The notes: generated by a model not told the origin, from the letters alone. DNA of 32,237 nucleotides from DATFKA01 sp042095835 (GCA_042095835.1 JBELML010000070.1:1-32237), one strand, 5' to 3'. Shown: positions 1 through 7,093, numbered from the stretch's first letter. Program-made: numbers and translations.

Positions 1-113
1 TATTTAACATCGCAAATGTTAACTAAATTTTGGGGACAAATCGCAACTGCGCCCGCCTGTAAATTAAGCGTTACTAGCAAGGTTAAAATAAATAGAGGTA
101 ATGCTTTTTTCAT
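1..113 (-). CDS. Secreted protein, N-terminal fragment cut by window edge
   Basis: Reading the minus strand from an ATG at 113-111 gives 37 codons that run off the left edge. They begin MKKALPLFILTLLVTLNLQA, a clear Sec signal peptide: two lysines, a hydrophobic stretch of about 15 residues, then small residues suitable for signal peptidase I. After it come GAVAICPQ and a second Cys. Nothing in these few residues identifies a family, so the function is unknown. The product should be periplasmic or secreted. The upstream DNA (114-250) is AT-rich, as expected of a Bacteroidota promoter region. The signal peptide is convincing; the rest of the protein is outside the window. Confidence 0.6.
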   Translation of the reverse strand, partial: MKKALPLFILTLLVTLNLQAGAVAICPQNLVNICDVK

Positions 114-530
114 AAGACGGGAATTAGGTTTAAAAATTGTTATGGTTAAATATCTTAATAAATTGGAAATAAACAAAACATATTATAATGTTAGCAATAT
201 TTATTATGTATATTTTAATGGAAGGTTTCATTAAGTGGCTGTTTTTTTGTGTGGTTAGGAGGAAACTCCTGGCATTTAACATATATCACATGGATATTTA
301 TGTTGACATGGCTTTAAGATGGATTAGACATGGAGGACCTATTATCGCGCTGTCGGGACTTTCGTCCCCACAATTTGAAATGTTAGGAGGAAACTCATGG
401 CCGCATGGAAAAAAATGTTTAACCCATTGGATAACACTATGAAAAACAATACTTTTAACCAGTGAACACACAAGTAAAATGAACGTAATGGTGTTTATGC
501 AGTTGTTGTGTGCCATTAAAAAAACCGAGA
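114..530. other. AT-rich intergenic region with a 15-bp direct repeat
   Basis: No convincing gene lies here; the open frames have poor composition and no recognisable motif. The string GTTAGGAGGAAACTC occurs twice, at 254-268 and 382-396, each time followed by (C/A)TGG. A short hairpin GGGAC-TTTC-GTCCC lies near 355-368. The end of the region (about 465-515) contains CACACAA and TTGTGTG, which can pair and lie just before the next gene. Confidence 0.5.
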
Positions 531-1070
531 ATGGTTGATAAAAAGAGACGAAAAACATTAGCTACTCATTTAAGACACTTGTCGACAGGTCAGATAACAA
601 ATGACGAGTTCGAAGAAAGAGTAATTGATGATGTGACTTTTGGGTGGTTGCCAGAACAATATTATCGTTCCAAGGAAATTCAGTCAGACGATCCAGCGAT
701 CCGACCAGTTTTAGAAATGGCTTGGTGTCTTTACGATGATACGAGAAACCATAATTTAAAAGGAACTGACTCGCTTTCCGACTTTGCAATTAAAGAAATA
801 GCAAGGTGTATTCTCTTTCTTCAATCTGACTATGAATACACTTGGGAATATGTGGATATGACAAACCCAATAATTAGATTTTCCTTCACGGACATTATGA
901 AAAGTGTTCTGACTTTCGGACAACATTACAGAGATGCAAAGCGGACAAGAGAACAAGAATTTCAACAAATGAAAAAGAGTGGCGACTTTGAACTATGGCC
1001 ATTCAAGATGAAAGCGGAGTATCAGAGACAATTAGAAAATCAACCCTTTTTAAGTGGAATAGAAAAATAA
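531..1070 (+). CDS. Small hypothetical cytoplasmic protein, cassette-like
   Basis: This gene encodes 179 residues if the ATG at 531 is used; a GTG at 510 would add seven (MPLKKPR). The protein is charged and soluble, with no signal peptide or membrane segment. It opens with a basic stretch, MVDKKRRKTLATHLRHLSTG, followed by QITNDEFEERV. This 'basic helix, LR.L..GqItNdeFE' start recalls a loose group of small uncharacterised proteins often found alone in variable regions; that is an impression, not a search result. The middle (residues about 60-120) is rich in aromatic and acidic residues and looks alpha-helical. The gene stands alone and is followed within 10 bases by an attC-like hairpin, consistent with a mobile gene cassette. 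Function unknown. The start codon is uncertain. Confidence 0.7.
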   Translation: MVDKKRRKTLATHLRHLSTGQITNDEFEERVIDDVTFGWLPEQYYRSKEIQSDDPAIRPVLEMAWCLYDDTRNHNLKGTDSLSDFAIKEIARCILFLQSDYEYTWEYVDMTNPIIRFSFTDIMKSVLTFGQHYRDAKRTREQEFQQMKKSGDFELWPFKMKAEYQRQLENQPFLSGIEK

Positions 1071-1078
1071 AAAACGGT

Positions 1079-1136
1079 ACACAACAAATAAGCGTCAAAG
1101 CGAGGCGTAGGCCATAGCGTTGACGCTATGTTGGAC
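1079..1136 (+). other. attC-like inverted repeat after the small hypothetical gene
   Basis: A perfect 8-bp inner pair AGCGTCAA (1091-1098) / TTGACGCT (1120-1127) is enclosed by an outer pair CAACA (1082-1086) / TGTTG (1129-1133). The right end carries GTTGGAC (1130-1136), which fits the integron core GTTRRRY. The left end ACACAAC (1079-1085) fits RYYYAAC with one mismatch. The span of 58 bp and the unequal spacers between inner and outer boxes are also attC-like. No integrase is visible and no T-run follows, so it may instead be a simple 3' hairpin. Confidence 0.4.
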
Positions 1137-1260
1137 GAACACCGCCATCCAGCACGATGATATGGGCATTGAAAACTCTCTCTTTTTAGCTTCTGCTATA
1201 GGCTATCAAGAGCTGTATCTGAAGACTTTCCCAAAAAGAAAACGGAACCGTTTTCGCTAG

Positions 1261-1431
1261 TTGAAGAAAAACCATATTAAACCTTGTAACTTCAATCAAG
1301 AGCCGGGGCTTAATCATTGGGCTGGTGGAAATACATTGTATAGCAATTTATCAAATTTTCCGAATGGCATTTACCTTTTAGTGGCTACTATAAATGGGGA
1401 GTCAAAAATATTTAAAATCTTAAAAGAATAA
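1261..1431 (+). pseudogene. Remnant of a T9SS C-terminal sorting domain
   Basis: An open stretch with no start codon, preceded by TAG (1258-1260), ends at TAA 1429-1431. Its last residues include LSNFPNGIYLLVATINGE and then SKIFKILKE. This matches the end of type IX secretion type A sorting domains: 'L..lp.GiYll.i...g...fKilK.' with a basic C-terminus. Upstream (1261-1340) the frame gives poor sequence, and the preceding bases do not extend it in any frame. I read it as the 3' end of a lost large secreted protein. It shows that T9SS cargo genes existed here. An alternative is that a frameshifted gene continues upstream, but I could not follow one. Confidence 0.55.
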
Positions 1432-1542
1432 AAACGACCTACTGCAATGCATAAAATGTCCATGACCAACTTTTGCTGGTCATAGACATTTTTGCAAGGG
1501 CCGCACACTATTTTTTGATCAGGACCAAGCCCAAGCAGCAAA

Positions 1543-2082
1543 TTACTTTTTCGGTAAATACTTTTCTGGCAAAGGCAGTGCTTCCGACTCCGCGCGCCAA
1601 TAAATAGAGACCACCCACCAACGCTCATCGTCCTTCATCAATTGGATACTGTTGATGCCCCGCGCAAAAGGCTCCTTGTCTGTGCTAGAATGATAAGACT
1701 CATAAGTGCTGAAAGCGTGGACTAGCGATCCATACTCCTCTACAACTCGGTAGATTTCCTTTTCAAAAAAACCATTGGCATTGAAGTAAGAACTCGCTTG
1801 TTCAGCGTATTCGTCTGGTGTGAAAACTTGGTATTGGAGTTTGCCTTCTTTGTTGGGGCCACTAGGCATCAGACGAGCATCTTTGACAAAAAGATACCGA
1901 AAACGGTCCCAATCTCGCTCTACACCCTTGTCTCCAGATATAGAAGCGTATAAAGCTTCTAAAATGTTATCAATACTCGTAACATCACTGGCATATTGCG
2001 CTGCTTTGTCCGTCTGAGCTGGAAGCAAAAAAGCATTAAGCAAAAAGAAAGAAACTAAAGAACAAAATTTTAAAATACGCAT
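1543..2082 (-). CDS. Secreted NTF2/SnoaL-like protein
   Basis: This gene encodes 179 residues from the ATG at 2082-2080. The chosen start gives the signal peptide MRILKFCSLVSFFLLNAFLL, ending PAQ before the mature TDKAAQYAS. A longer frame upstream runs through a palindromic repeat and is unlikely to be translated. The mature part looks like a cone-shaped NTF2/SnoaL fold: an N-terminal helix (SIDNILEALYASISGD), W-D-RF-LF followed by DARLMPSG, and C-terminal strands ending in DDERWWVVSIYWRAES. Such stand-alone domains often lack known substrates, so none is proposed. It is transcribed away from hisH, and the region between them is filled by a quasi-palindrome that starts directly at its start codon. 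Probably periplasmic. Family assignment is fairly sure; function is unknown. Confidence 0.75.
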   Translation of the reverse strand: MRILKFCSLVSFFLLNAFLLPAQTDKAAQYASDVTSIDNILEALYASISGDKGVERDWDRFRYLFVKDARLMPSGPNKEGKLQYQVFTPDEYAEQASSYFNANGFFEKEIYRVVEEYGSLVHAFSTYESYHSSTDKEPFARGINSIQLMKDDERWWVVSIYWRAESEALPLPEKYLPKK

Positions 2083-2083
2083 C

Positions 2084-2268
2084 TGTTTTATTGTTAGGTA
2101 ACGGACAAAGAATAAGTCCCGCATTTTGATCGAGAAGGTTTTGTGCCAAGACAAGGCAAAAAAAGTAGGCAATGCAGGGCATTGACGAGGCTTTTTAACG
2201 CCGTATTGGAGCAAAAGATTCCATCAAAATCGGTAAGTTGTTTTTTGGCTGTTACTAAGATAAAAAAA
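2084..2268. repeat. Quasi-palindrome copy 1, shared-core repeat
   Basis: This is a long imperfect inverted repeat centred on CAATGC-AGG-GCATTG (2170-2184). Arm pairs include GTAAC 2098-2102 with GTTAC 2251-2255, and ATTTTGAT 2123-2130 with ATCAAAAT 2223-2230. The midpoint of the GTAAC pair (2176.5) coincides with the hairpin centre (2177). The core, read on the minus strand as GTTAAAAAGCCTCGTC, then hairpin, then TTTTTTTGCCTT, recurs at 3.1 and 7.0 kb. The left end abuts the start codon of the NTF2-like gene. Confidence 0.8.
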
Positions 2269-2346
2269 CTCCGCTCAAATTGATCTACCTGACAATAGAC
2301 AAGATAATCCTTGGCCGTAAGCCTTCCATTTCCAGGAACCACTTCT

Positions 2347-2354
2347 TACTTTTG
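2347..2354 (+). promoter_or_regulatory. Probable -7 box upstream of hisH
   Basis: TACTTTTG fits the Bacteroidota -7 consensus TAnnTTTG. It lies 78 bases before the preferred hisH start and outside the quasi-palindrome. No TTG at the expected -33 distance is obvious, so the assignment rests on the -7 box alone. Confidence 0.45.
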
Positions 2355-2431
2355 CGTGTTGATAGAGCATGTTTCTCTGTACATAGGGAGTACCTATGCA
2401 AACATTAAACCAATATACCATTACATCAACC

Positions 2432-3019
2432 ATGTCTGTAGCCATCATTGATTATAACGCGGGGAATGTCCGATCTGTACTTTTTGCCATGGATCGCTTG
2501 GGCGTAAATGCTACGCTTACTGATGATCCCACCCTTATCAAAGCCGCCGATAAAGTCATTTTCCCTGGAGTTGGGGAAGCGAGTACGACTATGGCCTACC
2601 TCAGAGACAAAGGTCTAGACGAGGTCATACGATCCTTAAGTCAACCCACTTTAGGTATTTGCCTGGGCATGCAACTGCTTTGTGCCTATAGTGAGGAAAA
2701 CGACACGCCTTGTCTGGGTATCATCCCACAAAACGTCAAACTTTTTCAACCCGCCAATGGCGAAAAAGTACCCCATATGGGCTGGAATAGTCTACAGCCA
2801 GGAGGCAACGCTATTTTTACACCTGAATTAGAGAATGAGTTTGTTTATTTTGTGCATAGCTACTACGTAGAGGAGGGGCCGCACACGACCTCTACTACCG
2901 ATTATATCCATCCATTTAGCTCTGGTGTGCAAAAAGATAACTTCTATGCCACCCAATTTCATCCCGAAAAATCCGGAAAAGTAGGAGAGACCATATTAAA
3001 AAACTTCCTAGCGCTTTAA
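2432..3019 (+). CDS. hisH: Imidazole glycerol phosphate synthase, glutaminase subunit
   Basis: HisH hydrolyses glutamine and channels ammonia to HisF for the fifth step of histidine synthesis, giving imidazole glycerol phosphate and AICAR. The 195-residue protein is a class I glutamine amidotransferase. It shows VAIIDYNAGNVRSV at the N-terminus, the PGVGEA loop, the nucleophile elbow GICLGMQ with the catalytic Cys, FVHSYY, and the His-Glu pair in QFHPEKSG. The preferred ATG at 2432 gives the standard N-terminus; an ATG at 2396 would add 12 residues (MQTLNQYTITST) that look unlike the family. It is the first his gene here. The next, hisA, is 496 bp away, across a spacer holding two repeats, so the genes may be transcribed separately. 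Confidence 0.96.
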   Translation: MSVAIIDYNAGNVRSVLFAMDRLGVNATLTDDPTLIKAADKVIFPGVGEASTTMAYLRDKGLDEVIRSLSQPTLGICLGMQLLCAYSEENDTPCLGIIPQNVKLFQPANGEKVPHMGWNSLQPGGNAIFTPELENEFVYFVHSYYVEEGPHTTSTTDYIHPFSSGVQKDNFYATQFHPEKSGKVGETILKNFLAL

Positions 3020-3077
3020 GTCCTACTAGCACTTGAATAGGGCAAACGCATTAAAATAAAACTGAAAAGAAATGCTT

Positions 3078-3237
3078 AGGAATGAGTCAATAATAAATTA
3101 AACATCTTTACTTGTTATTTTGCCGCCCAGTTTCGTTAAAAAGCCTCGTCGATGCGCTGCATCGCCTGCGTTTTTTGCCTCACTGAACAGCAAAATACCT
3201 GCGTAAATCTTGTATACTTTATTAATGCCCCATTCCT
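3078..3237. repeat. Quasi-palindrome copy 2, shared-core repeat
   Basis: A 160-bp imperfect palindrome opens with AGGAATG (3078-3084) and closes with CATTCCT (3231-3237). Its midpoint (3157.5) falls on the apical hairpin CGATGC-GCT-GCATCG (3150-3164). Inner arms match with mismatches: TATTTTGC on the left pairs with GCAAAATA on the right. The core GTTAAAAAGCCTCGTC is shared with copies at 2.1 kb (inverted) and 7.0 kb. Confidence 0.8.
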
Positions 3238-3315
3238 TACTACTCGAAATTAAGTGTAAAAAAGATCATAAGTGAAGTGCGGGATGCCGCCTAGGCACTG
3301 TTCGAGTGGAACGAG

Positions 3316-3460
3316 TTTGGCTAGGCAAGATTTTTTTGCTTCGTTTTTGTATCGAATGATCCCGAAGTAAATTCGGGAAAGATGCTAGAGCGGTTTTGAA
3401 TTGAAGTTTTAGTTGAATTTATAAAAATTGCAGTGTAATTTTTTTGGTGCCTTTGCCCTA
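3316..3460 (+). repeat. Dispersed intergenic repeat, copy A
   Basis: The first 44 bases (3316-3359, starting TTTGGCTAGGCAAGA) are identical to the reverse complement of 32194-32237. The rest, through GAGCGGTTTTGAATTG and TTTTTTTGGTGC, aligns with small changes to 32105-32193. This copy has CCCGAA-GTAAA-TTCGGG (within 3361-3380) where the other has an unrelated short stretch. The true left end is unknown because the other copy is cut by the window. Confidence 0.85.
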
Positions 3461-3493
3461 GAACTTGGAAGTAGGATTCTGTTATTGAAAATT

Positions 3494-3501
3494 TATTTTT
3501 G
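3494..3501 (+). promoter_or_regulatory. Probable -7 box for hisA
   Basis: TATTTTTG matches TAnnTTTG and lies 14 bases before the hisA ATG. This gives a very short leader and would let hisA-hisF be transcribed apart from hisH. A TTG lies upstream but 26 bases away, longer than usual. Confidence 0.45.
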
Positions 3502-3515
3502 TCAAAGCATAGATT

Positions 3516-4235
3516 ATGTTCATTATTCCAGCTATCGACATCATTGATGGTAAATGTGTACGCTTAACCCAAGGAGACTACAATCAGAAGAAAGTTTATA
3601 ACGAAGACCCCCTTGAGGTCGCCCAAGCTTTTGAAGATAATGGCATCCAACGGCTGCATTTGGTCGATTTAGACGGTGCCAAAGCCAAGCGGATCATCAA
3701 TCATAAAGTATTGGAGAAAATAGCTAATAAAACAAATCTCCATATCGACTTTGGAGGAGGCCTTAAGTCTGATGAAGACCTACATATAGCTTTCGAAAGC
3801 GGTGCCCAGCAAATCACAGGTGGCACCATTGCCGTGAAGCAGCCTCCTGTATTCCTGTCCTGGCTAGAAAAGCATGGTTCAGAAAAAATTATCCTAGGGG
3901 CGGACTTTAAGGAAGGCAAAATCGCCGTCAGTGGTTGGCAGGAAGATAGTGAAAGAGAGCTATTTGAATTCCTAAGAGAATACAGCACTAAAGGTGTGCG
4001 CTATTCGATATCTACCGATGTCTCTAAGGATGGTATGCTCCAAGGGAGTGCCGTAGAAACCTATCAGCAAATCCTGGAAGAGTTGCCAGATTTGAAATTG
4101 ATTGCAAGCGGTGGTATTAGTTCTATTGCCGAATTGGAAAGACTGGCCGAGATTCAATGCTATGGCGCCATTCTTGGTAAAGCCATCTATGAGGGGAAAA
4201 TTACGCTAAAAGAACTTAGCCGGTTTCACGAATAG
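3516..4235 (+). CDS. hisA: ProFAR isomerase (HisA)
   Basis: HisA carries out the Amadori isomerisation of N'-5'-phosphoribosyl-formimino-AICAR ribonucleotide (ProFAR) to PRFAR, the substrate of HisF-HisH. The 239-residue protein has the normal length of this half-barrel-duplicated TIM barrel. Visible motifs are PAIDIIDGKCVRLTQGDY at the N-terminus with the catalytic Asp in AIDI, DFGGGLKSDEDL for the first phosphate site, STDVSKDGML with the second catalytic Asp, and ASGGISS for the second phosphate site. The ATG at 3516 is the natural start. hisF follows 71 bp later on the same strand, probably in the same transcript. The upstream -7 box suggests independent expression from hisH. Confidence 0.96.
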   Translation: MFIIPAIDIIDGKCVRLTQGDYNQKKVYNEDPLEVAQAFEDNGIQRLHLVDLDGAKAKRIINHKVLEKIANKTNLHIDFGGGLKSDEDLHIAFESGAQQITGGTIAVKQPPVFLSWLEKHGSEKIILGADFKEGKIAVSGWQEDSERELFEFLREYSTKGVRYSISTDVSKDGMLQGSAVETYQQILEELPDLKLIASGGISSIAELERLAEIQCYGAILGKAIYEGKITLKELSRFHE

Positions 4236-4306
4236 CTTCCTATAATTTTCTCAACTACTCACCTTCTCCATTTGTCTGCCTTTGGGTAGGCGCTTAACTA
4301 AGAAAA

Positions 4307-5062
4307 ATGCTCTCAAAAAGAATCATACCTTGCCTCGATATCAAAGATGGTCGCACCGTAAAAGGTGTAAATTTTGTGAATCTCCGCGATGCTGGTGACC
4401 CAGTAGAACTCGGGTCCATGTATTCTGAAAATGGGGCCGACGAACTCGTCTTTCTAGACATTACCGCCACCCACGAAAAGCGTAAAACGCTTAGTGCCTT
4501 GGCAAGAAAGATCGCCCAACATCTCAATATTCCATTTACCATTGGTGGTGGTATCAAATCAGTAGAAGATGTAGCGGTCTTATTAGAAAGTGGAGCTGAT
4601 AAAATCTCCATCAACTCAGCGGCAGTACGCCGACCAGAACTCATTGACGAACTGGCAAAAGCTTTTGGGAGCCAATTTGTAGTGGTTGCGATTGATGCCA
4701 AGCAAATTCAAGAGGACTGGTTCATCCACCTCAATGGTGGACGTATTCCTACAGATATTCGGCTCTTTGATTGGGCAAAAGAGTGTCAGGAGCGGGGCGC
4801 TGGCGAAATCCTATTCACTTCTATGGATCATGATGGCACCAAAGCTGGTTTTGCCTTGGAAGCTACGGCGCGTATCTCAAATGACCTATCTATACCTGTG
4901 ATCGCCTCTGGCGGTGCTGGAAATATGGAGCATTTTAAAGATGTCTTTACCACTGGAAAAGCAGACGCAGGATTGGCGGCGAGTATCTTTCATTTTCAGG
5001 AGATTGGTATTCCTGATTTGAAACAATATTTGGCGCAGCAGGGCATTGCAATGCGACTATAA
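4307..5062 (+). CDS. hisF: Imidazole glycerol phosphate synthase, cyclase subunit
   Basis: HisF uses ammonia delivered by HisH to cyclise PRFAR to imidazole glycerol phosphate, releasing AICAR to purine synthesis. The 251-residue TIM barrel has the usual length. It shows RIIPCLDIKDGRTVKGVNF with the catalytic Asp of CLDI, TIGGGIKS and SGGAGN as phosphate-binding loops, and VVAIDAK with the second catalytic Asp. It ends the his run: no hisIE or other his gene follows in the window. A 7-bp-stem hairpin lies six bases after the stop. Confidence is high. Confidence 0.96.
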   Translation: MLSKRIIPCLDIKDGRTVKGVNFVNLRDAGDPVELGSMYSENGADELVFLDITATHEKRKTLSALARKIAQHLNIPFTIGGGIKSVEDVAVLLESGADKISINSAAVRRPELIDELAKAFGSQFVVVAIDAKQIQEDWFIHLNGGRIPTDIRLFDWAKECQERGAGEILFTSMDHDGTKAGFALEATARISNDLSIPVIASGGAGNMEHFKDVFTTGKADAGLAASIFHFQEIGIPDLKQYLAQQGIAMRL

Positions 5063-5067
5063 AAAAA

Positions 5068-5094
5068 GAGGTAGCGCTACCACAGCACTACCTC
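5068..5094 (+). terminator. Hairpin after hisF
   Basis: GAGGTAG (5068-5074) pairs with CTACCTC (5088-5094). Seven A residues precede it and no T-run follows, so as a rho-independent terminator it would work better on the opposite strand. It may still end or protect the his transcript. Confidence 0.45.
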
Positions 5095-5460
5095 AGCCCT
5101 AACCAAATAAAACCAAATTATAATTCTTTATTACTGGAGTTTTGTCTATCTCAGGATGTTTTTTTACATCCTTGCTAATGCAATATAAGGACTTTGTGTA
5201 TAATTTACAATTACAAAATTAACAAAATTTTCTTTTCTTATTTTGAATGATGACATAAAAATAGAGAGTTTTATGCTCTCAATCAAAGAATAAACGGTGG
5301 TTAAAGTAAATAAATGCATATCGTATTTTTGAGTTTTATTTTCTTAAACCATTTTTTGTAAGGTCATTTTTTGATTTAGCAATTTTTATTTTACAATAAT
5401 TAATTTGAGCAAATATTTTTTCAATTACAGAATTAATAAAAAATTAAAAAATATCAGTTT
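5095..5460. other. AT-rich promoter region of the M28 peptidase
   Basis: No gene is seen. Two small hairpins occur: GGATGT-TTTTTT-ACATCC near 5155-5172 and GAGAG-TTTTATG-CTCTC near 5264-5280. A TATTTTTG (5324-5331) fits the -7 consensus and would give a leader of about 120 bases. Confidence 0.5.
5324..5331 (+). promoter_or_regulatory. Possible -7 box for the M28 peptidase gene
   Basis: TATTTTTG matches TAnnTTTG in a strongly AT-rich region. The -33 element is not clear, and other AT-rich near matches lie closer to the gene. Confidence 0.35.
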
Positions 5461-6864
5461 ATGTACAAAGTCAAAACTACTCCTATACTCCTTCTTTGCC
5501 TTTTATTTTTCTCTGTTAAAGTCCAAGCACAAACCTTTGACAAGGACAAAGAAGCCTTTTTTATTAAAGATATTTACGATGAGGCACTCACTAATGGACG
5601 TGCCTACCACTGGTTGGAATACCTAAGCACAGAAATTGGTCCTCGTCTGAGTGGTACACCCAATGCCGCTGCTGCCGTCGAATACGTTCGACAAATGCTA
5701 GACACCTTAGGTATGGATACGGTCTACCTACAGCCTTGTATGGTGCCGCATTGGGATAGAGGAGAGCCGGAGCAAGTTCGGATTGTTAATTCTGAAAAAA
5801 TGGGTACGGTAGAGCTCAAAGGTTTGGCACTTGGAAATTCCATCGGCACAGGTCCTATGGGGCTAACTGCTGAAGTCATCGAAGTACAATCACTCGAAGA
5901 AGTCGACGAGCTCGGGCCAGCCGAAATCAGTGGAAAAATTGTGTTCTACAACCGACCGCTCGACCCTACTCAATTAAATACCTTCAGAGCCTATGGTGGT
6001 GCAGTGGACCAACGTGTCTTCGGAGCAGCTCGTGCAGCTAAATTTGGTGCAGCTGGTGTCTTGGTGCGGTCCATGACAACCCAAAATGACGACAATCCCC
6101 ACACAGGAACAACCGTATATGATCCAGAGATAGAAGCGATACCCACCATAGCTATCAGTACCAACGATGCCAACCTCCTGAGCCGCCTACTCAAAGAAGA
6201 GGTTGTCAGCGTATTCATGCGCAACACCAGCAAAATGCTTGCTCCTAAGCAATCTTACAACGTTATTGGAGAAATTAAAGGCAGTGAGTTTCCGGATGAA
6301 ATCTTATTGGTAGGTGGCCACCTAGATTCTTGGGATGTAGGCCAGGGAGCCCACGATGATGGTGCAGGTTGCGTACATGCGATGGACGTCATCCACCTTC
6401 TAAAATCGCTTGACTACCAACCCAAGCGGACCTTGCGCTGCGTGCTTTTTATGAATGAAGAAAACGGACAAGCAGGAGCTATCGCCTATCGAGATGTCTC
6501 CTTTGCTAAGAATGAATTTCACCTAGCAGCAATAGAGTCTGATCGGGGAGGTTTCACGCCCAGAGGATTCTCCTGCGATGGCCATCCAGCTATTTATGAA
6601 GAAAAATTCAAAAAAATGGTGCCTTGGTTTAATCTACTAGCGCCCTACGGCCTTGATTTTCAAAAAGGAGGTTCGGGAGCCGATATCTCTAGGCTTAAAG
6701 ACCAAAAAGGGATGTTATTTGGTTTTGTCCCTGATTCTCAGCGTTATTTCGATTATCACCATACAGGAACTGATCTTTTTGAAGCGGTGAACGAACGAGA
6801 GCTGCAAATGGGCTCAGCTGCTATGACCTGTTTGATTTACTTGATTGATAAATACGGTTTGTAG
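5461..6864 (+). CDS. Secreted M28 metallopeptidase (carboxypeptidase Q-like)
   Basis: The 467-residue product starts with a signal peptide (MYKVKTTPILLLCLLFFSVK, then VQAQ). It is a di-zinc M28 exopeptidase with a PA-type insert at about residues 110-260. The zinc and catalytic residues are in place: GGHLDSWD (H287, D289), GAHDDGAG (D299), NEENG (E333/E334), IESDRGG (D361) and DYHHTGTD near the C-terminus. This order and spacing match plasma glutamate carboxypeptidase/carboxypeptidase Q relatives, which trim amino acids from small peptides. It should be periplasmic or outside the cell. It stands alone: hairpin and promoter signals before it and a quasi-palindrome after it separate it from hisF and hpt. 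Exact substrate is unknown. Confidence 0.92.
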   Translation: MYKVKTTPILLLCLLFFSVKVQAQTFDKDKEAFFIKDIYDEALTNGRAYHWLEYLSTEIGPRLSGTPNAAAAVEYVRQMLDTLGMDTVYLQPCMVPHWDRGEPEQVRIVNSEKMGTVELKGLALGNSIGTGPMGLTAEVIEVQSLEEVDELGPAEISGKIVFYNRPLDPTQLNTFRAYGGAVDQRVFGAARAAKFGAAGVLVRSMTTQNDDNPHTGTTVYDPEIEAIPTIAISTNDANLLSRLLKEEVVSVFMRNTSKMLAPKQSYNVIGEIKGSEFPDEILLVGGHLDSWDVGQGAHDDGAGCVHAMDVIHLLKSLDYQPKRTLRCVLFMNEENGQAGAIAYRDVSFAKNEFHLAAIESDRGGFTPRGFSCDGHPAIYEEKFKKMVPWFNLLAPYGLDFQKGGSGADISRLKDQKGMLFGFVPDSQRYFDYHHTGTDLFEAVNERELQMGSAAMTCLIYLIDKYGL

Positions 6865-6873
6865 TCTACAGCC

Positions 6874-7080
6874 TCTTTTGCACCGCAAATAAAAGTATGT
6901 CTAAAAATTATTCTTCAGGCTAAAATTTGCCCTTTTGGCCCTAAAATGCGTTAAAAAGCCTCGCTGATGCCCTGCAACAGCTATATTTTTTGCCTTTTTT
7001 AGATCCAAAATCATCCAATTTTATCACCAAAAACAAAATTTAGACATACTCTAAGTTTTACTAATTTGTGGTGCAAAAGA
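6874..7080. repeat. Quasi-palindrome copy 3, shared-core repeat with clear ends
   Basis: This is the clearest copy. The left end TCTTTTGCACCGCAAAT plus AGTATGTCTAAA (6874-6905) is nearly the exact reverse complement of 7039-7080, which carries an extra 10-base stretch. Inside, TAAAATT and TTTTGG blocks also pair. The centre is CTGATGC-CCT-GCAACAG (6964-6980), flanked by GTTAAAAAGCCTCG and TTTTTTGCCT, the core shared with copies 1 and 2. It fills nearly all the space between the M28 gene and hpt. Confidence 0.85.
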
Positions 7081-7093
7081 AATCCCGTCAAAT

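Larger units (their letters stand above)
3020..3515. other. Repeat-filled spacer between hisH and hisA
   Basis: This spacer contains no gene. It holds a quasi-palindrome (3078-3237), then unique sequence, then a copy of a second dispersed repeat (3316-3460), and finally a likely -7 box for hisA. His genes are usually closely packed, so almost the whole spacer may be inserted material. Confidence 0.7.

Noticed and set aside
188..442. Open frame of 84 codons in the left spacer
   Set aside because: Starts MLAIFIMYILMEGF but then has odd composition, no recognisable motif and spans a direct repeat; treated as non-coding.
2094..2342. Minus-strand frame of 82 codons upstream of hisH
   Set aside because: It runs through quasi-palindrome copy 1, and its codons are explained by the repeat.
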